From positions 89,353,680 to 89,417,679 of the forward strand of contig CM043962.1 of the NCBI GenBank assembly GCA_014529385.2: 64,000 bases of DNA, read 5' to 3'. Numbering within the stretch: the first letter of the stretch is position 1; each line of letters begins with the position of its first letter. The notes under the pieces were generated by a model, which saw nothing but the letters and a program-made list of their open reading frames with translations, was not told the DNA's origin and did not search any database. This document shows, piece by piece, positions 34,407 to 46,507 of this stretch. This DNA comes from Adiantum capillus-veneris. Its lineage: Eukaryota; Streptophyta; Polypodiopsida; Polypodiales; Pteridaceae. A program made the position numbers and the translations under genes.

Positions 34407-36200
34407 ATGACCAAGACTTGGTTAGCCATTCACATGATTGGGGATTTAAGATCATCACAAAATTCTTTGAAAAGCTTAGTAGTCATACCGTCCCACCTAG
34501 AGGACTTCTCTTCGCTTAAATCTTGCAATGTACGAGAGCATTCCTCCTTGGAGAATGCCCTGTCTAAAAGGTTGGCGTCTGAGTGGGAGATCGTTTTTTT
34601 TACACTTCTTAGAAGAATAGCTCTAGCTTCATCCACTTTTGGGGAGCGGGCCTCAGGCTGGCCTAAGATCTATCGTAATTGATCAAGTATTCATTGAGCC
34701 ATTTTATATGGGTCCTCAAACCATTTCCTCCCCCATCGAGAGCAATTGAAGAAGGCCCTAATTTCTCTTGCCTTTGAGAGTCCTTAAGAAGTGAGCTTGA
34801 CTAGCCTCCTCCGGTTGGAGGAAGGTTTCTTTGGATAGTATTGTGGCCTTACTCACCTCCTTGAGTTGTTGTTCAATCAATTCACACTTAGCTCTAGCCA
34901 CCTTGTATGCTCAGCTTCAGAGGCCCACCCTTCGTGCTTTTTAGTGATTAATAGCTCCACTTCATCATGGAGCTACTTTAGGCACTCCTCACAGTATCTC
35001 TTCCTTCTAGGGCCTCCAAATTGGATTTTTTTATAAATATTCTTGGCAAAGATATCCTAGGACCTAGGGCTTGCCAAATCCACATCTTTATGAAGCTTGC
35101 TCATACCTTTCAAGGCTAGGCTTTTGAAGAGAGGGTCTTTAAAAAGATGAGCCCCTCTCGTAAGTAGCTTCTTAGACCCTTGGGGGCAATGCCGGCTTGA
35201 CAGTTAGTGATCCGACAGGAATTGTTAAGTCACCACCTTTATTTTAAGCCATGATGGGAGCCAATTGGCTTGATGAGCACTAACAATGATCTAGCCGAGA
35301 TGTCATGCCGGCATACTACATACTGGTATATGTGAACCCAGGCGAGCTATTGCAAGGGCCCATCTCCCACATGTCCATCAACACCCACTTCTCACATAGG
35401 CTTAGCCATTTGGATATCTTGAATTCAGCTAGCATGTTTGATGGTCGTGTTCTATCCTTTCTCTTCTCCACCATATTAAAGTCTCTCACCAAGAACCATT
35501 CCCCTTCAACAAGGATATCTTGAAATCGGCTAGCATTTTTTATGGTATTGTTCTATCCTTTCTCTTCTCCACCATGATGGTAGTCTGTCGGCTTGATGAG
35601 CAGTAACAATGATCTAGCCAAGATGTCATGCCAGCATACTACATACTTGTATACGTGAACCCAGATGTGCTATTCCAAGGTCCCATCTCCCACATGTCCA
35701 TTAACACCCACTTCTCACATACTAGCTTAGCCGTTTGGATATCTTGAATTCAGCTAACATGTTTGATGGTCTTGTTCTATTCTTTCTCTTCTCCACCATA
35801 TTAAAGTCTCTCACCAAGAACCATTCCCCTTCAACATGGATACCTTTCAGGTGGTTCCATAGTTTTGATCTTACCTTCCTGAGCAAGGTCCATGTTCAGC
35901 CCATTTAATCTTCACTCCTAGATCTCTCCCAGAGGGATGATTAAATACCACCTTTGACTCTATTTCCTTGTCCACAACAAAGAGGATGCCATTGTACCCA
36001 TCAGCCCCTTCTCTGTAGAAGACAAGATTCTTCCTCATTAATTGATTTCTTTTGATTGCGGCATCAAGGTGATACTCTTAGATAACCCAATAATTTTTCT
36101 CTTTCTCATTACTTGCTTTCTTTTGGTCTTGCATCAAGATGTTGGCTTGGTGGTGTTTCAGCTTGACTTGAGGCGAATGCCTAGAGGAAGGGGATTATCC
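34407..36200 (-). pseudogene. LINE copy C: AP endonuclease to start of reverse transcriptase
   Basis: Minus strand, right to left: endonuclease (GILFVVDKEIESKVVFNHPS near 35960; GEWFLVRDFNMVEKR near 35815), then a linker rich in K/R/E (GPRRKRYCEECLK near 34995), then the RT N-terminal region (FSKEECSRTLQDLSEEKSSR near 34530). Stops are frequent. In the endonuclease motif GD(F/W)N the first aspartate is preceded by R instead of G (RDFN). A tandem duplication inside the endonuclease segment is listed separately. Confidence 0.82.
35266..35845. repeat. Tandem duplication inside the LINE endonuclease
   Basis: About 255 bp from GCTTGATGAGCACTAACAAT (about 35269-35523) is repeated at 35591-35845 with an offset of about 322 bp and roughly 5% divergence. 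The 67-bp spacer (about 35524-35590) is itself a partial third copy of the GGATATCTTGAA...TTCTCCACCAT part. The duplication lies in the endonuclease-coding strand and disrupts it. Confidence 0.85.
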
Positions 36201-37683
36201 AAGATGGGGGTGTTCGGCTGCCTCACCCTTCTTGTTTTGTTTGCTAACCTTTTCCCCCTTCATTTTTGGCCATGGAAAAACCTACATCCTCTCGGGTGGT
36301 AACAATGGTTTGTTTTCTTCCTACATCCACTCAGCAAGTGTGTGGAACATTGTAGGCCCTGCTGTTGGGACATCATCCTAGAATAGGGAGGACACCAACA
36401 TAATGTCAATCCGAGGAGTAGGATCCGCCTAGGGCATGGAAACACACAAGTGGCTTGTGCATGCCAAATGGAGGATTAGAAGGTGAAACCTACACACAAA
36501 GAAAGCTATGGAGCGGGTAAGATGTTGCTACGAGGAGTGAGCACACTACTTACTCTACCATTCGGCCTAATCTCTCACACAAAAGCTTAATCACGCACTA
36601 CTCTCTAATCAATCACTAATCCAACTCTAATCAAGCACACAATGAGCATAGAATAGCATAGAACGACCACACCGGGCACCAACACTCTACACAAGCCTAC
36701 ACACACTTAGTAGCATGCTTAAACAAGAGGGAAATATGAAAGAAAGAGAGAGATTAATCAAAAAATCAACCACTAATCTTTGATTAATCAAGCATTGATT
36801 ACACCATGAGAAAATGAGAGAGAAGAGGTTAGAGTTTAGCTATTTGCATGAGGCCGAATCCTCCATGCACGTGCATAGGAAGCTCAAGAACTCCATAGCC
36901 ATCTCCTTCTTCACAAAGATTATCTCAAGTGAGTAAGAATCCCCCTTTCACATTGTGTGTTTTGTGTTATATACTCTCTAGGCTTTTTAGAAGTGGCCGG
37001 GCACCCAAATGGCCAAACTCACTTAATCTACTATCTGCACTACCTAGGATCTAAATATAGCTCAATGTTTACAACTTGGAACTCTTGATGAACCCAGAAC
37101 ATAATTACAACCCGCATTTGCGTTCATTTGACGGAAAATCCTAAAACTTAAGTGACCGTCAATGGTGACCGTAACTCCATAGATAGTCATCAATTCCAAC
37201 TCTTCTCTGCATCTGTTGCTTGTATTTGCTTCATCTTCATCTTTACTTCACATCCGCATCATCTGGCCTCGTTAGCATTTACTAAAAATAGTAAATAGCA
37301 AATTATTAGGGAATTTCGGAGGTCATTTGGAGGGCCTTCTAAGAAAATGTATTTTTTGCACTCTCTCTCTAGAAAAAATGGCAAATAATAGAGCTGGGTC
37401 TTTCATAGTAAAAGTTCAAAAAGTGTACTTTAAGTAGATTCCTTACTCTTCTGAACATTCGTTCGTAGTGATTGAGGGATAATCCTCTTTTCAGTTGCAT
37501 TGAATGAACCTCGTCAATATGGAGGGAATGAGGCTAACATGGAGGGACGAAGGCGCAGCCGCTATTTACTTTCCATTAAACCTGCACATTTGGCTAATGG
37601 CGCACTCCTCAAATGGCACAAATGTTACCCAGAAACGAGCCAAATATCACCTTCACATTGATTTGGATAATTAGTACCAACCA
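36201..37683. other. Region between the LINE copy and the transposase-like gene
   Basis: No protein recognised. The segment may include the 5' end of the LINE copy (36200-36450) and the left end of the putative transposon. Near 37520-37610 there are GGCGC-containing words (AAGGCGCAGCC, GCTAATGGCGCACTCC) that resemble arms of the hairpins at 42.6-44.2 kb. I could not define a terminal inverted repeat. Confidence 0.4.
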
Positions 37684-40351
37684 TTGATTAAGCGCAGTAA
37701 AACAAACACACATATACCTCCCGCTTCCATAGACACGCTCAGAGCTCAGGGAGCTAAACACATAGATATCTGGACGAGAGGCTCTCTCTACCCTAAGAAT
37801 CCAATGACTAATGCGTCTCCACCGTTTGTCAATCCTACAAGCTTATTGACCTTTACTGGTGATGGAGAAAAGGGCCTTCTGGGTTATTGTAAATCTCTTA
37901 CAAGAGAAGCTGAAACTTACAAGGGCATTCTCCAAGCTCAACAATGTGAGATTGTTCACCTTTCACATTTACATTCTACAGATCAGGTTACCATTTTGCA
38001 ACATAAAACAGAGGTACAAGAACTGAAAGGAAAGGTGCGAAGTTGTCAAATGAAGGACACCATCTTGGGTGGTCGTATCCGAAAGAAGAAATTGCGCAAT
38101 CATGAAACATTGTGGGTTGCATCAGGAGGTCTCAAGAAAAGAATCCGAGCATTAAGGTGATGCTTCTTGGTTGGCTACATTGTCTTAGTTAAGTAATCTT
38201 TTTGTTTTTTCTTGTTATGCATTGTTTTCATGTGCCTAAATAGTGTTAGTGAAGCAAATTTTCTGTTATTTACTTATGCATTGTCTTCATGTAGAGATTC
38301 AATCTATCCTGATAAGGAAAACATTGACCCCAAAGCCAATATAGGAAAGAGATTGAAGCCACTTATAAGTAGAAGCCTGGCAGCAGATATAGTACATGAC
38401 AAGAAGTTTAAGGTCCTACAACGAAATGTAGTGAACCGCTTTATTTCAGAGAACTCAGTGCCTGCAAAAGAGATACAAGGCACACTTGATTCACTTGGTG
38501 TAAGAAAAAGAGGATATTCGGCTATCCAAAAGTTTGTCTCATCCATCTTTGTTAAGAAGGGTATAAAATCCAAACTTCTACCATCAGCCTCAAGTGTTTG
38601 GAAAGAGAGGCCTCAGCTTAACAAGGCACAGGGAGACTATCTTGGACAGCCCTTTCATATTAAAGCAACTTACAGTGGCCATGGAGCAAACATGGCATAT
38701 GATGAGTTCAATAATATTTTTATGGACCTGCGGATATTACAGAAGAGAATGGTGGAGTTTTACAACATCACATTTGAAGAGTCACGAGGGGTATTACATT
38801 TTGTGTTAAAACTGGATGAGTGTGCGCTTGTTAAAGAGAAAAAGCTAGAGCGTGTTATTATTACTTTAATGAATAGAGCCCTCTCAAAGTGGCCCAGTGA
38901 TGATCCTTTATATTTTAGTGTTCAAACAAAATCTAACATATGGTGGCTTGGTGCGTTTGAGGTAAGCGAGATTCTCAGGTAAGCTCAAATGTTCACATCT
39001 ACTTAAGTCTCATTTATTTTGTGTTGCAGGTAAAGAAAGAAGATCATGAGATTCTATATTGGGTGTTCCATCGAACTAATATTCCGGAGGTGATTGATCG
39101 ACAGACTAACCAGGGAGAGGTACTACGTCTAGATGGAAGGGGAGACTTAAGTTCAGTGGCATCTTGCAGGTGACCTCAAAACATTAAAGTGCATGTATAA
39201 TTGTGGAATGGGTGCAATGGCAAAGTCGCCGTGTTTGTTCTGCATGGAGCCTGCAAAGGTCATGGACCCAAAGTGGTGGAGAAAAGCTCCAACACGTCAC
39301 ATTGAGGATCCTGCTTTTCGACCGGTTTTGAAAATACCACTTGTGAATGTCCACATTTGTACAATGCATGCCCTTTGTAGAATTGTGGAGAAATTGGTCT
39401 ACTTATATATCGGGTTTTCTTGGAAGATTAAGAACTCGGCAGAACGACAAGTAGCCCTGCAGTGCTTAGACATGGTACTTTCGGATATGGGGCTTCATGG
39501 TGGCAATGTGAAAATCCAGCGGGATGAAAAGAGATCAACTGCTGAGAAGGATGTCCCATGCAAACCATCCATCGGTGGGGTGAAGGCACGGAGGTTTTTA
39601 TCTAGACCCCAAGGTACAAGAGATCCGAAGCTAACAAAACATGGAAAAATATATAACACATCTTATGTTAGCAAGGTAGAGTATCAGAGCTGGAAAAAGC
39701 TACATATTGCAGTCAAAGACCAGAACCAACTACTCGTAACACGAAGGCTGAGGTTTGGTGATCAATAGACATCCTATTTTTGATGTGCGACAAAGATGAT
39801 TGGTCACAAGGTGATATGAACAAGTTCAAGGAGAATCTCAACCTTCTGAAAAAATCATTCAAGATAGCATGGACATACACCCAGATTACTCACTACATGG
39901 TATTATCGTGTATTTCATTCTCTCTTATGTGCAAATATGTGAGTGTAAAACATTCTAACTAATCTGTTTTTATATCCAGCACATCATCTTCAATCATTTA
40001 CCATATTTTATACAAAAGTATGGGAACCCGGCAATATGGAATACCCAAGGGATGGAAAAGTCCCATTACATGGCGAGAAACGCTTATTTCAGGCACACAC
40101 AACATGGTGGCTCTCGAATCAAGGCTAACAGTTTGAGAGAACTATTTGAATGGTTCTATCGTAGAATCATTCATCGAATGCATGCAAAAGAAGTCTTGGC
40201 AAATTCAGCAACAGCACAAGCCATCAGAAATTTACAACAACAAAAAGTTAAAAGATCAATGGCATACAACAACTCCGGAGCTCGTGAAAGTCAACGAAGG
40301 TGGAGAGAGACAATGGTGTATGTGAATCACAAGTGGAGAAAGATACTCTGA
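37684..40351 (+). pseudogene. Multi-exon DDE/RNase H-like transposase gene, probably frameshifted
   Basis: Proposed exons, joined by GT-AG introns that keep phase: up to 38156, 38295-38961, 39030 to about 39768, about 39770-39899, and 39980-40351 (stop). The first in-frame ATG is at 37804; an upstream exon is possible. Exon 1 ends in a coiled-coil-like K/E/Q-rich helix. Core motifs: KLDEC (38809), WHLAGDLKTLKC (39165-39197), a CLFC zinc pair (39232-39243), HICTMHALCRIVEKL (39350-39394), and TQGMEKSHY with its E at 40055, then LFEWFYRR. D, D and E in this order, with a CxxC-H-H insertion, fit an RNase H-fold transposase. The layout resembles a family I know from animals (…SADLKFL…C.WC…D.LH…, then QQG.EK.N…). 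Two frame changes are needed (near 39150 and near 39770), so the copy may be dead. Confidence 0.7.
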
Positions 40352-40414
40352 GTGGATGACATTGTACAAAATTTATAAAATACATGATCTTATACAATTG
40401 CTACTTGAAGTGTA

Positions 40415-40872
40415 TCAAGATTTTGAAGGTTCAATTTTGTTTTTTGGCACGTCACCCTTGTAACGAATCATGAGATGTTTGCCATACTCTAAAATTTCAT
40501 CTGGGTTTTGTCTACCAAGAGCTAGTGCCATTGCTGTGTAGGTGTAGTAATACGCTGCCCGACCACCTGTATAGCCCGGGCAGTAACCAAAACAATCTCT
40601 AGCAAACACTTTGTCCACAAGAATGACTCTATCTGCACTTTTGGGCAGCACGGGTCCACCCAAGAAGCGTGATAGTGTCTTGAATGTGTAAGTTTCTATT
40701 GAACCCTCTTGTGACATGGAATTGTGAAAAACTACTATCGGCGACTCACAAAGCTTTGAAAGGTACTGCGCTAGGGCCGCATCCCTTCCACGATACTCTC
40801 GAGTCCTCCGCCGAAGGAAGTCATCCTTGTCAGCAATCCAAGACTGCACATATCATGTCAGAAGTGACATAA

Positions 40873-40918
<46 letters not shown>

Positions 40919-42219
40919 ACCATGAAGCTCTCATCCTGCAGAAAGAGGTTTTCCTGCCACAGGTCTACAGATGTAGTTGACCCCTGACCTGAATGGTTAA
41001 ACCAATCCTCCACTTCTTTGTTACTTGTTGATGGTCTTAGGATTTGTCTTATTGCTTGGAGGGTGGCTTCATCAGGTAGTGTCTCCTTGTATTTTTTAGC
41101 TTTCTCAAAGCATCTTCGGAGGCATTCCATTGGATTGCTGGATGTTTCCACTGCCTCATCATCACTACTATCCTCTGAAACAAATTCACTCCTCTCCTCT
41201 TGGACTCTGGAAATAATAGCGAGGGAGAAATCCTCCCTTAAATAAAAGATGCTTTGCACATCATGTAAGAAGATATAGGTCCTGTCTCCAATCCTGAAGT
41301 TAGGCACAGCAGGCAAAGTCATCTGAGCATGCTTCTCAGTGAAGTTACTGACATCCAATGGAAGTTTGATTTCTGTGGTTTTCATAGAGAGCATCTTACT
41401 TCTTTGTACTTCAATTGCCTCAACCTCAAGGTCGACTGTATCTTCAACCTCCTCGACTTCTTGTATATGAGTTGTCTCCTCGCATTCTTCATCTGGTGCT
41501 GCATCCTGCTCCTCTAACACCTCATCAGGATTATGCATGAGGAATCCAAACAAGCTGTTCAGGTAAATCATGAAGCCAAAGGCTTCCTGAATGAGTTTGC
41601 CTTCTTTTTGGTGCAAAGGGCAGGCTGAATGTCGGCAAGAAGGTGGTAATTCCCTATACTTCTTCAGTCCCTGTCCCTTTCCACCACAGTCATTTAAATG
41701 CACAAGAGTCATAGTGGGCAGAACAACCCTCCCTACCTGCACCATCACTTCAAACTTATCTCTGTAGGACTGCAAGAAATTACTGTGCTGAGCTAACAGG
41801 TCTTCAATGTCAAACTTTGGATTAAACATAGAATGAACTAGATCAAACTTGTCCCCAGCACCACAAGATACTGCAAAATCAAACAGCCTCTCATCAGTTG
41901 CAGCTGGGTCTTCCAGAGAAGACACATCCTCTTTGGCTTTACATTTAGTTGCACAGGGACTACTTTCTGGCACATCTGCATCATCTGAGAAGTCTATATT
42001 CCTCTTTCTTGTATTTTTCTTGACAAGTACTGTATAGGGTGAGGGAGCCTTGTAGGGTGAAGGATCCTCTTGGCCTGGTGACCTCTCTGATTGATCTTCA
42101 CCAATTGACTCTTCTTCAGATATGTCCTGACAAAAGTCAACAGTTCTTTTGGCAGAAACATTAAACAACTGAGCCTGCAAAGGTTGAAATCCTGGCACAA
42201 GCTCTGGGTCTAGTTTCAT
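40415..42219 (-). CDS. Two-exon gene of unknown function, convergent with the transposase-like gene
   Basis: Exon 1 runs 42219-40921 (433 codons from ATG, MKLDPELVPGFQPL). The intron is 40920-40844 (donor GTAAC, acceptor TGCAG, 77 nt, mostly a GA/CT microsatellite). Exon 2 is 40843-40415, in the same phase, giving 575 codons plus stop. The N-terminal third is acidic and Ser/Pro-rich. A cysteine/histidine cluster CRHSACPLHQ sits near residue 200, followed by a Glu-rich stretch. The C-terminal part is a compact domain with DDFLRRRTREYRGRDAALAQ and CFGYCPGYTGGRAAYYYTYT. No known domain was recognised. The 60-bp tail-to-tail spacing to the transposase-like gene suggests a shared element, as in MuDR-type two-gene transposons. 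It is uninterrupted, which argues for recent selection or recent insertion. Confidence 0.68.
40844..40920 (-). other. Short intron containing a GA/CT microsatellite
   Basis: On the minus strand the exon ends ...AGCTTCATG, then GTAACTCTCTCT starts the intron. It runs through a (CT)n tract and ends ATATGTGCAG before TCTTGGATTGCTG. Phase 0 on both sides joins ESFM to SWIADKDD. The microsatellite (40872-40916) makes up over half of the intron. Confidence 0.8.
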
Positions 42220-42262
42220 CCTCTTCTGCCTACTGGACCTTAATCCTATTCATCAAGAAACA

Positions 42263-42271
42263 TGACAAGTC

Positions 42272-42315
<44 letters not shown>

Positions 42316-42341
42316 AAGAACATTAAAAAAATACACATAGA

Positions 42342-42423
<82 letters not shown>

Positions 42424-42500
42424 CTCTGTATGTGTCTCTTTGTAAGGACGACAACATACTTTTTGCAACTCTCTACGTGCGCCTTAAGTACAATTGAGAG

Positions 42501-42580
<80 letters not shown>
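42263..42580. repeat. CT and GA microsatellites upstream of the minus-strand gene
   Basis: (CT)n at 42274-42313 and 42343-42405, then a short (CTAT)n at 42405-42424, and (GA)n at 42503-42580. They start about 45 bp upstream of the ATG at 42219, so part may lie in its 5' leader. A single arm of the hairpin family (CTCTCTACGTGCGCCTTAAG) lies at 42469-42490. Confidence 0.9.
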
Positions 42581-42590
42581 TCATAACTAT

Positions 42591-42649
42591 ACTATAGGCG
42601 CGCGGAGAGAGCTGCAGCCAGTGTTTGGTTGGCTCTGCGTGCCGTTAGT
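42591..42649. repeat. 59-bp hairpin element 1
   Basis: Arms ACTATAGGCGCGCGGAGA and CTCTGCGTGCCGTTAGT are complementary at about 14 of 18 positions around a central unpaired part. Same size and arm sequence as the elements at 43941 and 44105. Set in GA/CT repeats. Confidence 0.75.
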
Positions 42650-42659
42650 AACGGGGACA

Positions 42660-43046
42660 GAGAGGGGAGGGAGAGAGAGAGTGTGTAGGTCTCTGTGTGT
42701 GTGTCTGTGTGTATGTGTGTGTGTGTGTGTCTGTGTATGTGTGTGTCTCTGTCTATGGAAGTATGTGTTGAGGTGTGTGTGTGTTGAACAACAGTATGGG
42801 TTTTTCTTTGTTTACACACACACACACACACAATTTGTACCAACAGTTGGAAATACAGAGAGAAAGAGTGAGAGATCACCTTTTGTTGGTGGGGTTTGCA
42901 GAAACTCCAAGGGAGGTGTCTCCTCCATTGCTTTTTGTCTGTCAAACTGACTCTGTCTCTCTCCCTCTCTCTCTCTAAGAGTAAGGAGTCCCTCTCTCTA
43001 TCTCTCTCTCAATCTGTCTCTCTCTCTCTCCTTCTCGCTTTCTATG

Positions 43047-43100
<54 letters not shown>

Positions 43101-43210
43101 TATCACTCTCTCGCAGTAATGAGGCTCTCTCTCTCTCGTTCTCTCACTCTCTCTCTCTCTCTTTCTATTGTTCTCTCTCTTTCTCTCTCTCAAAATCACA
43201 CTTATAACAG
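42660..43210. repeat. Mixed GT/CT/CA microsatellite region
   Basis: Runs of GA (42660-42680), GT (42690-42780), CA (42813-42832) and interrupted CT (42956-43195). Long frames crossing this block are dipeptide artefacts. No gene recognised. Confidence 0.9.
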
Positions 43211-43252
43211 ATACACACAGCGGCGCCCCACGTGTTACTATAAAATAGAGTA

Positions 43253-43312
43253 TAATTGCATGTTGTCGCACATGCGGTCATTATTGCATGTTGTCGCACG
43301 TGCGGTCATATA
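43253..43312. repeat. 29-bp tandem pair
   Basis: Two adjacent copies of a 29-bp unit containing TTGCATGTTGTCGCAC(A/G)TGC, each followed by GGTCAT. Confidence 0.8.
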
Positions 43313-43559
43313 TAGAGGTCATGAGAGAGAAAAACCACACCTCGTGAAAGAGAGTGAGTGAAAGAGAGAGAGAGAGAGAAAGAGCCGTTGTCTGCGTCTC
43401 GGACAGCAAGCCGACCCATCTTAGACATAACGAAGGTCTGCGTCCTCAGGAGGTTTGGCCCTCTCTCTCTCTCCCTCTGCTTCTGAAATTTCCCTGTGCC
43501 TTTGCCTCTATCTCTCTCTCTCTCTCTCTCTGTTTCTGTCACAGTATATTGCATATCTA

Positions 43560-43905
43560 GCTCTGTCTTAACAAACAACACACACATACAGTCAAACACA
43601 ACACACACACACACACACAACCACACAGAAACAGACAAATATAACATACACACAAACACACAGAGACACAAATATAACATACACACTAAAGACACACACA
43701 CTCACAAACCCAGAGACACACAAATCTAACATACACACACAAACACACACAGATACAGACAAATATAACACACACACAAACACACAGAGACACAAATATA
43801 ACATACACACACACACACACACACATACAGAGACACACACACACACACACACAAATATAACTTACACACACACACACAAATACAGACACACACACACACA
43901 CACAA
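43560..43905. repeat. CA-rich minisatellite
   Basis: About seven degenerate units of 35-55 bp built from ACACAAATATAACATACACA and ACACACAGAGACAC, between (CT)n tracts. Translation gives only C/V or T/H repeats. Confidence 0.85.
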
Positions 43906-43940
43906 CCTCTCTCTCCCTCTCTCTCTCTCTCTCTCTATAC

Positions 43941-43999
43941 ACTAAAGGCGCGCGTAGAGAGGCATAACCGGTGTGCATGTCTCTATGCGCGCCGTTAGT
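43941..43999. repeat. 59-bp hairpin element 2
   Basis: Best preserved of the three. Arms ACTAAAGGCGCGCGTAGAGA and CTCTATGCGCGCCGTTAGTA pair with two mismatches over 19 bases, with a 20-nt centre containing AACCGGT. Confidence 0.85.
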
Positions 44000-44052
44000 A
44001 CTGTGCATCGACCAGTTTATGTGTGAGTGTTATAGAGAGAGGATGTAAGGCG

Positions 44053-44089
<37 letters not shown>

Positions 44090-44104
44090 TTTCTTTTACC
44101 TGAT

Positions 44105-44164
44105 ACTAATGCGGCGCGGAGGTGTTTTTTGAGGTCAAAACATGCTCCACGTGCGCCTTTAGTA
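44105..44164. repeat. 60-bp hairpin element 3
   Basis: Arms ACTAATGCGGCGCGGAG and CTCCACGTGCGCCTTTAGTA pair imperfectly around a TTTTGAGGTCAAAA centre, itself a perfect short palindrome. It lies 130 bp upstream of the histone-like ORF. Confidence 0.75.
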
Positions 44165-44212
44165 ATGGGAGTCTCTCACTCTCTCTCTATTTAAATATGC
44201 TAAGCTATAGAA

Positions 44213-44214
<2 letters not shown>

Positions 44215-44271
<57 letters not shown>
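44215..44271. repeat. (GA)n tract directly upstream of the histone-like ORF
   Basis: About 28 GA units ending 25 bp before the ATG at 44296. If the ORF is transcribed, GA-rich sequence of this kind would lie in its promoter or leader, where GAGA-binding proteins act in plants. Confidence 0.9.
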
Positions 44272-44274
<3 letters not shown>

Positions 44275-44295
44275 CCTCTTTTTGTATACAGTGAA

Positions 44296-44814
44296 ATGGC
44301 TAGAACAAAAGCCACTCCAAGGAAGGCAGGCAAGGGACCAGGATTAGCAACTAAGGCAAGTAGTAGATCTGCAACCCCAAAGAAAAGACCTGGAAAACCC
44401 AATAAAATTCTGAAAGGTCCAAGGGTGAAGAAGTTACAAACCTGCATGGGACTTTTCAGAGAAATCAGAAAGGCACAGAAATGTGTAGATTTATGCATAC
44501 CAAAGTTGCTCTTTCAGAGGATGGTGAGGTCCATATGTGAAGAAGCTACCTGGGGCACCAAAAGGTGGAAGGTGGTGGCATTAATGGCTCTACAAGAAGC
44601 AGCAGAGGACTTCCTACTGGAGTACTTCAGTGACATCACCATTGTTACTATAATGGACAAAGATAGTGAGACACTGAAAAGAATAAGGTGGAGGTATGAC
44701 AAACTACTGGTCCCGAATGTCTGCAGGGATAAGAAAATGAGGGAAATTTTGTTATACCCCCCTGAGCTAGTGCCACATATAGTAATATTTTTTTATATAT
44801 CTATACAATTATAA
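44296..44814 (+). CDS. Histone H3 variant-like ORF with CENH3-type features
   Basis: 172 codons, no intron. The N-tail starts MARTKATPRKAGKG, keeping the K4 and K9 contexts; LATKA (K23 region) is kept, but the K27 position reads R (SSRSATP). The αN helix REIRKAQK follows, then LCIPKLLFQRMVRSI. Loop 1 (EEATWGTKRW) is one residue longer than in canonical H3 and contains W. The α2 part ALQEAAEDFLLEYFSD is typical. The I-P, VRSI, RW and AEDFL..FSD choices match plant CENH3 better than H3. The loop 2 segment corresponding to NLCAIHAKR is missing (8-9 residues): FSDITI joins directly to VTIMDKDSETLKRIR. About 40 extra C-terminal residues replace the short normal end. It could be a CENH3-derived retrocopy, a novel variant, or a pseudogene; the lost loop 2 would be expected to weaken pairing with H4. 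Confidence 0.72.
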   Translation: MARTKATPRKAGKGPGLATKASSRSATPKKRPGKPNKILKGPRVKKLQTCMGLFREIRKAQKCVDLCIPKLLFQRMVRSICEEATWGTKRWKVVALMALQEAAEDFLLEYFSDITIVTIMDKDSETLKRIRWRYDKLLVPNVCRDKKMREILLYPPELVPHIVIFFYISIQL

Positions 44815-46412
<1,598 letters not shown>

Positions 46413-46477
46413 ATTTTCTTGATCTTCTTTTTTGAAATTTGTCAAGAGTGAGAAGCTTGAGGGTAAAAGAAGCCATG

Positions 46478-46507
46478 CCGCCGCCGAATGCGGCGCCGTT
46501 TTACTAG
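46478..46507 (+). mobile_element. Helitron-like 3' terminus
   Basis: A GC-rich hairpin (GCCGCCGAATGCGGCGCC) followed after a few bases by TTTTACTAG, then T. Plant Helitrons end with a short hairpin about 10 nt before CTRR, inserted in front of T. The matching 5' TC end was not identified. Confidence 0.6.

Noticed and set aside
42262-43901. Open frames of 70-130 codons
   Set aside because: Microsatellite translation only, and mirror-image frames occur on both strands.
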